A DNA stretch of 64,000 nt from Sycon ciliatum (GCF_964019385.1 NC_088644.1:43891483-43955482); one strand, 5' to 3'; positions 12,145-23,400 are shown, counted from the first letter of the stretch. The notes: generated by a model from the letters alone, not told the origin. Program-made: numbers and translations.

Positions 12145-12603
12145 GTTTCAATACAATCATGGTGTAGGCTTGTTTCAATACAATCATGGTGTAGGCTTGT
12201 TTCAATACAATCATGGTGTAGGCTTGTTTCAATACAATCATGGTGTAGGCTTGTTTCAATACAATCATGGTGTAGGCTTGTTTCAATACAATCATGGTGT
12301 AGGCTTGTTTCAATACAATCATGGTGTAGGCTTGTTTCAATACAATCATGGTGTAGGCTTGTTTCAATACAATCATGGTGTAGGCTTGCTTCAATACAAT
12401 CATGGTGTAGGCTTGTTTCAATACAATCATGGTGTAGGCTTGCTTCAATACAATCATGGTGTAGGCTTGTTTCAATACAATCATGGTGTAGGCTTGTTTC
12501 AATACAATCATGGTGTAGGCTTGCTTCAATACAATCATGGTGTAGGCTTGTTTCAATACAATCATGGTGTAGGCTTGTTTCAATACAATCATGGTGTAGG
12601 CTT
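12145..12603. repeat. 27-bp minisatellite, 17 units
   Basis: Seventeen near-perfect units beginning GTTTCAATACAATCATGG. A few units have C for T at one position. Because 27 is a multiple of three, both strands stay open across the array (QYNHGVGLF forward, MIVLKQAYT reverse). There is no evidence that either is a gene. Confidence 0.95.
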
Positions 12604-13627
12604 GCTTAGCCTTAGAGATGCGGAATACCCTCAGCCTCTAATTAGCATCACTGCTGCTCCTCAGGTACCTACTTGGGAAATGCCACTGTTCCGAGTCCGA
12701 TCTCCGTTGCCCAACGATCATGTTGTTGTGCTTTTTTTATTTAAAGTTACAGCCGTTCTACCACTACGAACCGTAGCGTTGAAATGTGCCTTCTCTCAAG
12801 ATGGAGAACTTGAACTCAGTTGGAAGCGTACTAGTACTAGTAGTAGAGAATGGGTTGGGGGGGGGGGGGGGGGGGAGAGAGAAATCCTGTTGCCATGCAT
12901 GCCAACGAAGCACTAGGAAATATGCGGACCCCTTGGCCGTGGGGACTCTTGGTACCAGTCATCTAGCATAGAGGACAGATTTGTATAATGCCATCCGTGT
13001 CTTACCCCCCCCCCGAATTTTCGCGGTACAAGTAGTCGCTTATGCACGTGACTTTCATGGGTATTCCCCAACGCCAAACGAAAACTTTTTGATCTTCCAC
13101 GTTCCAGTTCTATTTTGGCCTTGTTGCAACGAAATTTTGTTGAGCATTGCATTCATCTCACTTTGCTGATTTTATAAACTACATTGTACTTTCATGCTTT
13201 GGGATAATTAAATTTGTCATCGTCTCATTGTGCTGACGATATCAGATATCTGGAATATTTGGCAGGTCACTGTCATTAGTCATTAGTTTTGTTCGATGAC
13301 AACATCCAGATCTGCAGCAGCAAAATACATCAGAGAGTAGAGGGATTCACGTGATGCTCACGATGACACGAACTATGTTCTGCTGGTAGGTAGGTTGGTA
13401 GCTGGTGGAGCTCGCCTGGTTCCCGTGCCTGTACGGCTGTAGTGGACAGCTCAATGCCAGCTGGAAAGAAAAGAAGTGCTGGACGAACGCAGGTGTAGCT
13501 CTACTGGACTTTTTCATCTACGTTGTAGTTTGACCATTGGGCACCTAGCTATGGAGAAATATTATTTGAATTCGTAACATCATTTTCCTCTTGTAGCCAG
13601 TGAGTGCAGTGAGGTCGAACGGCCAAG
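12604..13627. other. Upstream region of GH2 copy A
   Basis: No gene seen. It contains a poly-G run near 12857-12875 and a poly-C run near 13007-13014. A good 3' splice site (TTTTCCTCTTGTAG, ending 13596) lies 31 bases before the GH2-A start codon, so a 5' UTR intron may begin further upstream. Confidence 0.5.
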
Positions 13628-16600
13628 ATGGCGTGGACGACTAGTCTGTGCATGGTATTGTGCATGGCGTTTAGTGTGCAAGGGTTTGGACTGCGTGACA
13701 ATCCAGTAGAAGGTGACGACGTTCAGTACTTGGATGGCTCTTGGATTGCCACACATCAGATGTCTGGTCCGGTGAAGAGTTGTCAGTTTACTGAGAACAT
13801 GGATTACAACGTTGGCGAGACGTCTAGTGGTAGTGCCCCAGCCAGCAATCAGCAAGACTGCTGTACACTGTGCGGTCAGAGAGACGACTGCGTAATCGGT
13901 GTTTACCATAGTAGCACGTGCTGGTTCAAAACTGCGCAGGATGTTGCCAAGCCGATGCCGCAAGATGGCCGAGTGGCATGCAAGCCTCAGCGATCACCAG
14001 GATCAACCATTGCACTGTCCAATGCCACTGTTCCTGGAGATTTGATCACGGACTTGGAGATGGCTGGAAAAGTGGGTGATCCGCTGTACGAACTCAACTT
14101 CAAGAACGCCACCCTATGGGGCTTCGGGGTGTGGAACTACACCAAGACTATCAAATTTACCGACATGGACGTGAAAAACATTGCTGGATATTCTACGGCG
14201 GGCAGTGATGTTGTCCTGGTGTTTGACGGCATCAAGATGGGAGCCAACATTTACATGAACGGAAAGCTGTTGGGTACGGCTAATGATCAGTTCCTTCGAT
14301 ACAATTTCTCCCTGGGCCAAGCTATGAACAGCGGCAATGGTGGCAATGGTTTGCAAGTGCAAGTAGGTGATAACAAACTGGTCGTGTCGTTTGATGCGAG
14401 CATCGACACCGGCGGTCGCTTCATGGCCTGCACCGGTGGCTGGGACTGGGCGCCGTACACCACGACGTTGGAAAGCTCAACCAATTCGGCCACGTTCACG
14501 CGTGGCATCTGGAAGAGCGTGTATCTCGTGACCGTCAACGGAGGCGGCGCCGCTATTGAGCACGTCATACCGCAGATCTTCTACACCGGTCCGTATCCGA
14601 CTGCGCCGCTCCCTGCCAACGAGCATAGCGACTTCAAGGTCGATGTCATCGTCAAGTTCTATGCACCGCGCGCCAGTGAGGGGACACTGAGTGTACATGG
14701 TGAGTGGGGTTCGTCGGAGCATCAACACATCTCGCTGACAGCGGGCAGTGGAGTTAGCCACACCGTCAGTCTCACGGCGTCGGCGAAGAACATCTCACTG
14801 TGGTGGCCATCCGGACTGGGGCCTCAACCGCTTTACACTATTGCCGTATCCTACACGGCTGATAGTGCGCATCATACTCATGACGACACTAATGCTGATG
14901 CCACTGCCGTGTCAACCATTCGGAAAGTTGGATTCCGGTACGTTGCCCTGGTAACTGGCAACGACACAGACCCAAGCTATGTGAAGAAAGCATCGACGTC
15001 GCAGACAACGGCAGATTTTGGCATGTACTTCAGAGTGAACGGAGCTGTTGTCTTCAACCGCGGTGCCAACATGATTCCGATGGAGGAGCTGGAGGGGCGT
15101 ATGAATGCAGTGGCGTTCTCCCGTCTGGTCCAAAGTGCCGTTGATGGTCGTATGAACATGTTACGTGTGTGGGGTGGTGGTATATTCCTACCTGACATCT
15201 GGTATGATGAGTGTGATCGCCTTGGTATCATGGTCTATCATGACATGCAGTATGCACAGAATGGACACTCTCCCAGCAATAATCCCGTCCAGGACGCCGA
15301 GCTTCGTCACCAGATCCGCCGCCTGTCTCACCACCCCTGCATTGTTGTCTGGGACGGTTGCAACGAATGTCGCGTCAAGATGGGAACAGCCACCGGTATC
15401 TACGCTACGTTTGTCATGACGGTTGTCATGCAAGAGGACAAATCACGACCAATCTGGCCATCTTGTCCGGCTATCGGCTGGACAGCTGGAGTTCATGCAC
15501 TGGACGCTACACCCACTGGTGACGTTCTCACTACACCTAACGATGCAAGGTCTATTGAAACTCACGGTCCGTATCAACATGGCGGTGGGTTTCCTTCCGT
15601 CAATGGTGACAACAGGTTGGTTCTCTTCCCCTCCAACATCCCCATCAAGGTGAGCCAAATAGACACTGGTGTTGCTCTACAGAATGTTTTTGCATCGGAG
15701 TTTGGCTGCTCGGTGTTCAGTTCGTTTGAGTCGATGTCCCCTACCCTCCATCCCAGTCACTGGGGTGTGCATGCCGGACTGCCCCCGGATAACTGCACGG
15801 GCGGCTTCCATAGCCGTTGCTCTGGCAACAATCCAATGGCGGAGAGGAACTACGCATGTGACAATATCATCCAAGTATATTTCGGAGAGAACGACAAACT
15901 GGATAGTGTCGGCGAGGCCATCTTCAAGCAGCAGCTCTACCATTGCATCCTTGGACAGGCACTGGTAATCAAGAGTAACATTGAAACACGCCGCTCTACC
16001 AACCAGTTTGGCATAGTTGTGTGGCAGTACAATGAGATTTGGCCTACTGGTGGTTGGGGTAGCATAGAGTATGGTACACCAAGACCTGGACAAGTCATCG
16101 GTGGAAGATGGAAACCTCTGCATTACTTCTATCGCCAGTCTATCTTCACGGATGTAACAGTTGCTTGTGGTGGTGATGGCCTGTGTTATGTCAAGAATGA
16201 CATTGCTAAAGCGTTCAGCGGCACCGTGGTCATTTCAGCCATTGCATTTGCAAACGCACAAGTGACAACGCTTGAAAGTAAAACATTGAGTCTGGCTACT
16301 GGACCTGGTGTCACCGAGTGGATTCAAGTGGACTTCTCCAAGATCAATCCTCCTGATCAAGTCATCACAGCTACCATTATGAATGCTGACAAGGAAGTAG
16401 TGTGTGATAATGTTATTCCACTGACTGAGCCGTACAAGATGAAGTTACTCAAGGCTAACGTGAAGGTGTCGGTAGGTTCCAAAAATCCTGGAGGCAGTGT
16501 TGATATTCATCTTACAACAGATCATGTAGCTATGTATGTAACTGTAACTACATTGGCTGCTGGTCGCTTCAGTGACAATGCTCTTCTTCTCCTTCCCGCC

Positions 16601-16696
16601 GGCAAAACAGTTCAGTTCCTGCCATTCAGTGACACGGTTGATATGTCTTTGCTGCAGTCTTCCATTCGTGTGGAAGACGTCTCTGTCTATATGTGA
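13628..16696 (+). CDS. GH2 beta-mannosidase-type enzyme with PAN-like insert, copy A
   Basis: An intronless frame of 1022 residues. A signal peptide covers residues 1-19. A split N-terminal beta-sandwich follows: LDGSWIATHQ near 35, then resumption at VPGD (135-138) and LWGFGVWNYTKTI. Between these halves, about 51-120 form a cysteine-rich PAN/apple-like module (DCCTLCGQRDDC then CWFKTAQ). A further sandwich domain leads to the catalytic barrel (GFRYVALVTGND near 435). The presumed acid/base is Glu580 in VVWDGCNE and the nucleophile Glu691 in FASEFGCSVF, both standard for family 2. The C-terminal WQYNEIWPTGGWGSIEYG matches the beta-mannosidase branch. It is likely to act on beta-mannosides in the lysosome or outside the cell. 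The ATG lies in a good context (CCAAGATGG). From about residue 435 to the end it is nearly identical to copy B. The exact substrate is not shown by sequence. Confidence 0.93.
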   Translation: MAWTTSLCMVLCMAFSVQGFGLRDNPVEGDDVQYLDGSWIATHQMSGPVKSCQFTENMDYNVGETSSGSAPASNQQDCCTLCGQRDDCVIGVYHSSTCWFKTAQDVAKPMPQDGRVACKPQRSPGSTIALSNATVPGDLITDLEMAGKVGDPLYELNFKNATLWGFGVWNYTKTIKFTDMDVKNIAGYSTAGSDVVLVFDGIKMGANIYMNGKLLGTANDQFLRYNFSLGQAMNSGNGGNGLQVQVGDNKLVVSFDASIDTGGRFMACTGGWDWAPYTTTLESSTNSATFTRGIWKSVYLVTVNGGGAAIEHVIPQIFYTGPYPTAPLPANEHSDFKVDVIVKFYAPRASEGTLSVHGEWGSSEHQHISLTAGSGVSHTVSLTASAKNISLWWPSGLGPQPLYTIAVSYTADSAHHTHDDTNADATAVSTIRKVGFRYVALVTGNDTDPSYVKKASTSQTTADFGMYFRVNGAVVFNRGANMIPMEELEGRMNAVAFSRLVQSAVDGRMNMLRVWGGGIFLPDIWYDECDRLGIMVYHDMQYAQNGHSPSNNPVQDAELRHQIRRLSHHPCIVVWDGCNECRVKMGTATGIYATFVMTVVMQEDKSRPIWPSCPAIGWTAGVHALDATPTGDVLTTPNDARSIETHGPYQHGGGFPSVNGDNRLVLFPSNIPIKVSQIDTGVALQNVFASEFGCSVFSSFESMSPTLHPSHWGVHAGLPPDNCTGGFHSRCSGNNPMAERNYACDNIIQVYFGENDKLDSVGEAIFKQQLYHCILGQALVIKSNIETRRSTNQFGIVVWQYNEIWPTGGWGSIEYGTPRPGQVIGGRWKPLHYFYRQSIFTDVTVACGGDGLCYVKNDIAKAFSGTVVISAIAFANAQVTTLESKTLSLATGPGVTEWIQVDFSKINPPDQVITATIMNADKEVVCDNVIPLTEPYKMKLLKANVKVSVGSKNPGGSVDIHLTTDHVAMYVTVTTLAAGRFSDNALLLLPAGKTVQFLPFSDTVDMSLLQSSIRVEDVSVYM

Positions 16697-16841
16697 GTGT
16701 TTTTGGCTTGGTTTCTTTTCTTCTTTGATTTTGCTTGGCAAATTTTTGCTTAGTCTGTATTTGGAAACCGATTGTTTGAAATGGCACTATTCGCCTGTCC
16801 GCTTCTGAGGAATTTTAAAAAACATGTTTTACTATGTTCCC

Positions 16842-17042
16842 CCTTTCCCCTGTTATCTGCCCCTTTCCCCTGTTATCTGCCCCTTTCCCCTGTTATCTGC
16901 CCCTTTCCCCTGTTATCTGCCCCTTTCCCCTGTTATCTGCCCCTTTCCCCTGTTATCTGCCCCTTTCCCCCTTTCCCCTGTTATCTGCCCCTTTCCCCTG
17001 TTATCTGCCATTCCCCCTTTCCCCTGTTATCTGCCCCTTTCC
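16842..17042. repeat. 20-bp pyrimidine minisatellite
   Basis: About nine units of CCCTTTCCCCTGTTATCTGC with small deletions, starting about 150 bp after the GH2-A stop codon. It may lie in that gene's 3' UTR. Confidence 0.9.
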
Positions 17043-17400
17043 CATTTCATTGCAAATACTAGTAGTAGTCTTCTTTTATGTAGGTGTAGCTGGTCATTGT
17101 TTAGGTCGGAGATCAATCGTGTAGTTCCGATTAGTCATTTTGATTTAGAGTGTTCCGTTGATTACGAGTATGTGACCTCACTCCCAGTCACTGTTCCTAT
17201 CAACAGCTTAACCTTTGAGTGGAATGCTGGCATTTCAATTCTTGTTTTGACGTCGTATTCCTGTTTTTGTGTAACAGCGTATTGTAGTAGTGTAGTGTTT
17301 GTGTTGAATTAGTCGTCGAACAGTGTGAACAAATACTTGGTCTAGAGATGAGTTCGGAAAACGTGGTGTGTGTGTGTGCACACGTGTGCATGTTGTGTGT
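17043..17400. other. Short region with no gene seen
   Basis: Unique sequence, then a short impure TG run at about 17367-17403. No feature is supported. Confidence 0.5.
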
Positions 17401-17403
17401 GTG

Positions 17404-17990
17404 TGGGGGGAGGAGGAGGATTGGACCACCAGGCAACGTGATGTCCGGCGCCTGGAGTCCTTTCATCTGCTGTGTGTGCGTTCCATCCTGAAGGTGAATC
17501 GTGGCCGGCAGTTAGATAAGCACATCTCTCTTCAGGTCGTAGGATGTGGGGAGATCTGGGGGAGGTCGCGGATAAAATCAGAGTCCGCCGACTTCGATGG
17601 CTCGGCCACGTGTCCCGCATGCCAGATCGTATCCCTCGTCAGCTGCTGTACGGCGCATTACCGTCCAAACGCCCACCGCCTGGATCCCGTAAGCGTTGGA
17701 AGGACTTCGCGAAGCGCGGCTTGGTGGCTGTCGGCGTTCCTCTGCAGCAGCATGGTAACATTGTCCAGGATCGACAAGGATGGCGGGTCACCTGCCGTGA
17801 CGCTGTCGATGCTATCGTCCGGTCCCGCATGGAGCCTGTGGTGAAGCCCCTCATTTGTGACACCTGTGCACGCAGTTTTTGTCGGCCACAAGACATTGTG
17901 AGGTGCAAGTATAACGCTGTCCGTGCAGCCAGCGCACGCTGAGTCTGGCGTGCCCCACCCGGTGGACAGCACGCCTGCTGGTCTGCCCCT
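17404..17990 (+). mobile_element. LINE 3' fragment, RT C-terminal end with Zn finger
   Basis: The translated remnant reads FHLLCVRSILKV, then in another frame RLRWLGHVSRMPDRIPR and KRWKDFAKRG, ending in a CX2C finger (ICDTCARSFCRPQDIVR). The same order (H-R-I-L, LEWLGHLARM, KKRWKDC, then C2H2-like fingers) is seen in the antisense element at 53222-54700, so both belong to one non-LTR family. Only the last part is present, and at least one frameshift separates the two halves. It is 5' truncated, as is common for LINE copies. Confidence 0.75.
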
Positions 17991-18054
17991 TACGGGACCA
18001 CGTAGCCAGTCATTGCAGTGGAAGGAGGAAGGAAGGTGTGTGTGAATGTATGTG

Positions 18055-18172
18055 TAATTATGTTTGTGTGTGCGCGTGTGTATGTGTGTTTGTGCGTGTG
18101 TGTGTATATAAATGTGTGTGTGTGTGTGTGTGTGTGCGTGTGTGTGTGCGTGCGCACGTGCACGCGCACACT
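18055..18172. repeat. Impure (TG)n microsatellite
   Basis: A TG run with interruptions between the two LINE remnants. Confidence 0.9.
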
Positions 18173-18264
18173 TTTGACCTCACTTGTAATCCCCTTGAAT
18201 GGTTTGTTGCTTATTCTGACGCCACTGCACCGTAGTGTCCGAAGTATCCATGTGTCAACATCGG

Positions 18265-20290
18265 TTTTTTAATTTTTTAATTAAAGAGAACACAAACCTA
18301 CAAATCATGTTGAAAGACAAAAAGTACATTGGACTGGGCAGGCGCTATCCACAATGCCAGTTAATGTGCTGATGAAATACATAGACTCTGCCGACCATGG
18401 GTCTCGGCGTCACAGTGCCATGTATGCATCAAAAGTAATCATAAGTTTATAATGAGCCAACATAAGAAAGTGACTGAAGACAAAAAAATGAAATAAAAAA
18501 CAAGACAAAACAAGAAGGGAATAATAATAGTGGAAAAAAGGGGGAGATTGAGAGACGCGTGGGTAGCTCTCGAGTGATACCGCAGGGTGAATCTAGACCA
18601 GAGTGGCTGGCGACTTTGTCGCAGGTGTGTGCAGCAGTGGCTTTCAGAGGTGGTCTGTAGCTCACAGCCAGTCAGTGTGTAGCAAGTGCTTCCATGCAGC
18701 TGCCTTGAAGCGGTGCAGCCGTTGCAGGGACATTGATGGCTGGAACAGGGAGGGTGGCAGTTGATTCCACAAACTCAGATGTGGGCAAACGGGAAGGACC
18801 GCCTGATGTACTCTGGTGCAGCTGGTGGTAGGGTATTGAGGAGCTGGTGAGGATGGGTCACCGCATGTGTGTGTCGCCGGTTTCGTGGACGAACCACCGT
18901 GACAGTGGGTGCAGCTGGTGCCGGGGACAATGTTGGTCAGCTGTTGTGGGCTTTCGATGCACTGAAGCTTGTACATGTAGCACAATCCAGAGAGAGTGCG
19001 TCGTGTAGCCCTTTCCCAAAGATGCCATGATTTTCCGCAACTTATGCTTTTCGCAACCGTGCCAAAACAGGTGCTAGTTGCTGAAATAGCATCCATATTT
19101 TCAGAAAAAGCTCAAAATTTGCTAATATCGCAACTTAAAATTGGAGAGTTCTTGTGCAAAAACCACCAAAAAGGAGCAGAAATAGCAGAAGTCAAACTCG
19201 TACATCCCTTCTTGCTGTGAATCACCACTTCAACACTACACAATGCCAGTATCCTGTTGCATGTATCCTACATCGTTCCAGTGCAAGGCAAAGGGAATGC
19301 ACATTATAGTAACTACCGTTGATCAACTGTTTCTCTGAAATGAGTCTGAAGGCAGGTGAGAAATGAGCGAGTATGCATTTGTTCGACATGCAGTCCGTGA
19401 CTAGACCTTTTGACCACATGCCATGGGGCCAAGGTTGCGGAAAGGTTGCGAAATAGTTCGCGAAAAAGAAGGAAGTTGCGATTTCTTCCTAAACAACGAA
19501 AAGTTGAGAAAAAAAGTGGCGAGCATCTTTGGGAAAGGGCTAGCATCGTGCAGCCAGACTCTGGAGGAGCACATCTGGTCCTATGATGGCCATTGCCTTC
19601 CGCTGAATGCGGTCGAGCCTGGCCAGATGGGTCAGGGCAGCAGACATCCAGACCAGTGGAGCATACTCCAGCATAGGGCGAATGAATCCTCGGTAGACAC
19701 TCAGACAGCCATTGGTGTCAAGTATCAGCGCGGCTCGGCGCAAAAGCCCAAGACGTTGACATGCTCTCACCGCCATCCTGCTGATGTGCTGGCGAAATGA
19801 AAGCTTTGAGTCGAACAATATACCCAACAGCGTCAGTGTTGATGCCTGGGCAATGTCGACACCACCAAATGAGATGCCTGGAGTGGCTGGGTCCAAGGAT
19901 CGTGTGCATAGTAGCTGCTGTGACTTGGATGGCTCAAATGTCACCCGCTGCCGCCACCGCTCACCCCACTCTTGAAGGCCATGTAGGGCATCTTGTAAGG
20001 AGGCATTGTGGGGAGCAGCAGTTCCTGGTTGCAACAGGCTGTATAGCGTGGTGTCATCAGCAAAGGAGCTAAGGCGCGTTCCAGGGGTAAGACATTGGTC
20101 GATGTCGCTGACGTAGATAAGAAATAAAGTCGGCCCCGAGGATACTTCCCTGGGGTACTCCCGCGGTGATAGGCTGGGCAGATGAAGCTTGACCGCTGAC
20201 CACAACTTTCAGTTGGCGGCTATGTAGGTAGTCCTGAAGCCAAGTCAGTAGGTTGTTCACTTGGCTCCAGCTAGTTTCTTTAGGCGAGTG
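18265..20290 (-). mobile_element. LINE remnant of a second family (CR1/Jockey-like RT)
   Basis: On the minus strand the reverse transcriptase fingers/palm read GVPQGSILG (about 20150-20170), FADDTTLYSLLQPG, and TLTLLGILFDSKLSFRQHI down to RLDRIQRKAMAIIG near 19600. The C-terminal tail RRTLSGLCYMYKLQC to FKAAAWKHLL ends with a stop at 18662. The FADD box is intact, but the copy is broken: the GVPQGS and FADD parts are in different frames and a 0.5 kb element has inserted at 19006-19542. The 5' part is missing. It belongs to the CR1/Jockey-type clades, not to the family at 17.4 and 53.2 kb. Confidence 0.8.
19006..19542. mobile_element. TA-flanked non-autonomous element inserted in the LINE
   Basis: Termini GCCCTTTCCCAAAGATGC (19008-19025) and the exact reverse complement (19523-19540) are bordered by TA at 19006-19007 and 19541-19542. 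The interior has no coding potential I can recognise. It interrupts the LINE between its RT core and C-terminal tail, so it is younger than the LINE insertion. Confidence 0.85.
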
Positions 20291-20979
20291 GCCTCAAGTG
20301 CCATATAAATGCCATGCAGGGGGTGTAAAGCCCATCTGTTAAGAAGCCGATGCATGTCAATGCTTTACATGGGCCAGGTGGCTCTCAAGAATCGTCCACT
20401 TAGCTTCATATTGAATTAATGCGATCGGATCTCATTTTCCATCGCTGCTGTCTATTGGTTAACAAGAAGTTCAGTGTTGGACTCCACCCAGAACATTCTT
20501 GGTAGCCAAATCGTTGCCCCAGCCAATCGGACCGGTTCTGCCGGGCCTACAAAAAATGTCGGGATGTCACTCAGTCTCCACACAACAGTGACGGCACTGT
20601 AGCCAATGATATTATTTAACCAACCAATGGACTCCAACCAATGGACTCCAAAGGGTTAGCAAAAACGTTGCCCTGATACTTGCTTTTCCCGGATAGTGGT
20701 GGTTTTGCACCCCATGCACTGTTACTACTACTGCTGTTGCTAGCGCCTGCAATTACATGTATGCACGCACCTAGTGTCATGTACATGTATATTCTGTTTG
20801 GTGCCTGTACCTGTGCCATATTTAGAGTTGTCGCGTATTGCGTTATTTCTATACCAGGTTTTTTGTGATGTTTTGTCTTTCCTTTTTTCTCTCTCATAAT
20901 AGTGCATGCAGGTGTGATTTATTATCAGTTCGCAGCGCTCCTCATTTATAAACCCATCCTAACCGGTGCAGTGTGCCCA

Positions 20980-21030
20980 CTTCATTCCTGATGATGGTTA
21001 TTTCATGACCGAAACGTTGAAATAAAATAT
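20980..21030 (+). ncRNA. Hammerhead-ribozyme-like core, copy 1
   Basis: CTGATGA (20988-20994) is followed by a 6-bp helix GGTTAT/ATGACC and then GAAAC (21011-21015): the invariant hammerhead order of CUGAUGA, helix II, GAAA. An AATAAA lies directly after. The same core occurs twice near 23.5 kb. Hammerheads of this kind are known in Penelope-like elements. Helices I and III were not resolved convincingly, so activity is unproven. Confidence 0.45.
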
Positions 21031-21224
21031 TTTTCGGGTGAAAAGCAGTGATTGAGTGTGGGCCAGTGTTGCTCACAACCAATTAAAAAAAACGTTGTTT
21101 ATGACAATAAAGTAACAGGTGCATTGATGCTCGGCTACTAAAGGCAAATCACGATGTGGATCACATTATTAATTTCATTTTTTATGTATAATATAATAAA
21201 TGAAGAGCCGAAGGATTTATTGCA

Positions 21225-21280
21225 ATTACATACCAGTATAAAAACCGAGGTCCCCCGAGGTTTTTATAACTGGTATGTAA
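21225..21280. repeat. Short palindrome
   Basis: TTACATACCAGT and AAAACCGAGG are mirrored around a CCCC centre, immediately before the tandem end repeats at 21281. Confidence 0.7.
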
Positions 21281-22171
21281 GGGGTCGTCCGCAATTATCG
21301 GAAGTTTCTTCCAATCCGTAGTAGCTTCGAAAGTGGGTGGGTGGGTCAAGGCCAGGAACGGATTGAAAAACTTCCGAAATGACACGTGCGCGTGTGTAAG
21401 GGGTCGTCCGCAATTATCGAAAGTTTTTTCCAATCCGTAGTAGCTTCGAAAGTGGGTGGGTGGATCAAGGCCAGTTACGGATTGAAAAACTTCCGAAATG
21501 ACACGTGCGCGTGCCACGTGTACGTCTACGTGTAGCCCCTGTTTTCCACGCGCGGCTGCGCGCGAACTATACTAGTAACTGTCTACTACAAATATTTTTG
21601 TAGTTCTGGCAGTTGCTGCGCCCCCGCGCGCGCTTCCTTGGCTGCTCCTGGGCGCGGGCCGGGGATCATAAAGTTCGGCGCATTCGACGGCGAGTCGACA
21701 CTTTCTATTTTTGAGTTTCACTGTCTCCTTCGTCCAGAGTACCGTCTTCCATGCACTCCTTTGAAGTCCTTCCGTCTAGCGCTGGCGCTGACGACTGTTA
21801 TTGACTATGTCCAGACAGGCGACGTTGTTTGGAAAGGTTTGAGGCATTAGTCCCGTTCTATATCCACTTTCAGTTATACATTTTGTCCAAGAGGGTTCTT
21901 TGTGAAACTCGAGCTGTATTATGATAGTGCTGCTTGAACATTTCGGTGATCACCAATTAAACATCAATATGGTAGTTGTAATACAATACATGATGTCACT
22001 ATGACTCATGGACCAGCACTGATTGAGTTTGTTCCATATGTGTTGGGTTGTGTGTCCATCAATAATATTTTATTACGGACTGGGGGTGGGGGGGGGGGGG
22101 GGGGGGGGTGGGTGAGGAAAAATTTGAAGCTACTACGGATTGGAAAAAACTTTCGATAATTGCGGACGACC
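21281..22171. mobile_element. DNA element with about 50-bp inverted ends and a duplicated left end
   Basis: GGGGTCGTCCGCAATTATCG starts at 21281 and again at 21400 as part of a 119-bp tandem repeat. Its reverse complement closes the element at 22121-22171. The second left end and the right end share about 50 bp. The interior includes a poly-G run (22083-22108) and short frames with no recognised domain. It is likely a non-autonomous transposon whose left end was duplicated. Confidence 0.65.
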
Positions 22172-22218
22172 AATAAATTCTGAGGCTACTACATTTATTA
22201 TGCATATGTTGACCTTCG

Positions 22219-22411
22219 CTTTCCCTAAAAAGGAGTATTTTATAAACAGTATTTATTGGCCTTAGTGGTATCTTATAAACAGTATTTATTGGCCTTAGTG
22301 GTATTTTATAAACAGTATTAATTTTATTGGCCCAAAAGCCAATAAATACTGTTTATAAAATACCACTAAGGCCAATAAATACTGTTTATAAAATACTCCT
22401 TTTTAGGGAAA
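22219..22411. mobile_element. Foldback element with about 90-bp arms
   Basis: The left arm, TCCCTAAAAAGGAGTATTTT plus two units containing AACAGTATTTATTGGCC, is mirrored almost perfectly on the right, leaving a centre of about 20 bp. It is an inverted-repeat-only element. Confidence 0.75.
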
Positions 22412-23147
22412 AGTGCAGTGCTGCATGGAAAAGTACAGTGGTATTTATTGAGTCAAGCAAGTTTATTTGAATTTGATACTGTTGATGGTGTGGTCACTAA
22501 TGAGTGTGGGTATTTATCAAAGGTCGATATATTATAAATTAATTATCATTTTATCAAGGATTCTCCAGAGGCAAATGGATGCCTATCAAAGTGAGTCTCA
22601 TGGGGGGAAGGAAGGTGGCTGTTATGAGAGAGGGAGGAAGGGACATGACAAGGTGAAAAATAACATGTTTACACAGGGCATGGCTGGTGGAGCGGTGGAG
22701 TGACCACCAACCGGGCTAGACGTAAAATGCCTTGTCAGGCCAAAACCCTATCAAAGTCATGTATGCCACCTAGTACCTACGGGTCACTGCTAACCAGCTA
22801 AATATACATGTACATGTAAATGCATGGTGGAGATAAGATTTTTTAAATGTTGGCAATAGAGTCACAACTAGCCAGCTAAGATATAAATGGTAGTATTAAA
22901 ATTTAATACTACCATTTATATTTAATATGATTCAGAAAGTGGTGGACATCACGCAACTGTAAATAAAGGGGGGTTGGAGCGGTTGTCAGTAGACAAATCC
23001 CCTTTTATTTATATTAAATATGAAATTGTGGAAATAAGATTAGAAATGATTGGCAGCTGGTATAAACCGTCTGAGAGGGCAAAAGAGGCGATGGTTCGAC
23101 AAGCTATGATTCACTCAACTTGCTTACAATATAGATGTACATGCACG

Positions 23148-23151
<4 letters not shown>

Positions 23152-23219
<68 letters not shown>

Positions 23220-23236
23220 GTGTGTGTGTGTGTGTA
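23152..23236. repeat. (TG)n microsatellite in segmental copy 1
   Basis: A TG run with a TATG interruption. It matches the longer tract at 34600-34875 in copy 2. Confidence 0.95.
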
Positions 23237-23400
23237 ATTATTATAATGGACATGTTTGTAACGAATGTTTGACTTGGAGTGAACTGCTGTGTATAGCGCA
23301 TACAGCTAGAGCTGCGTATTGTAGAGAATCTAACAGATTGTAGCTGATCCAGATGCTGTCCACCCAGTAGTCCCCAATAGTGCAAGTAATAATGTAGTTA

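Noticed and set aside
12856-12876. Poly-G runs here and near 22083, 49783, 57187 and 59789 as designed G-quadruplex elements
   Set aside because: They are simple mononucleotide runs without spaced G-tracts. Length in the assembly is unreliable and no regulatory context is visible.
12038-12916. 292-codon frame across the 27-bp minisatellite
   Set aside because: Open only because the unit length is a multiple of three. No domain, signal or splice support.
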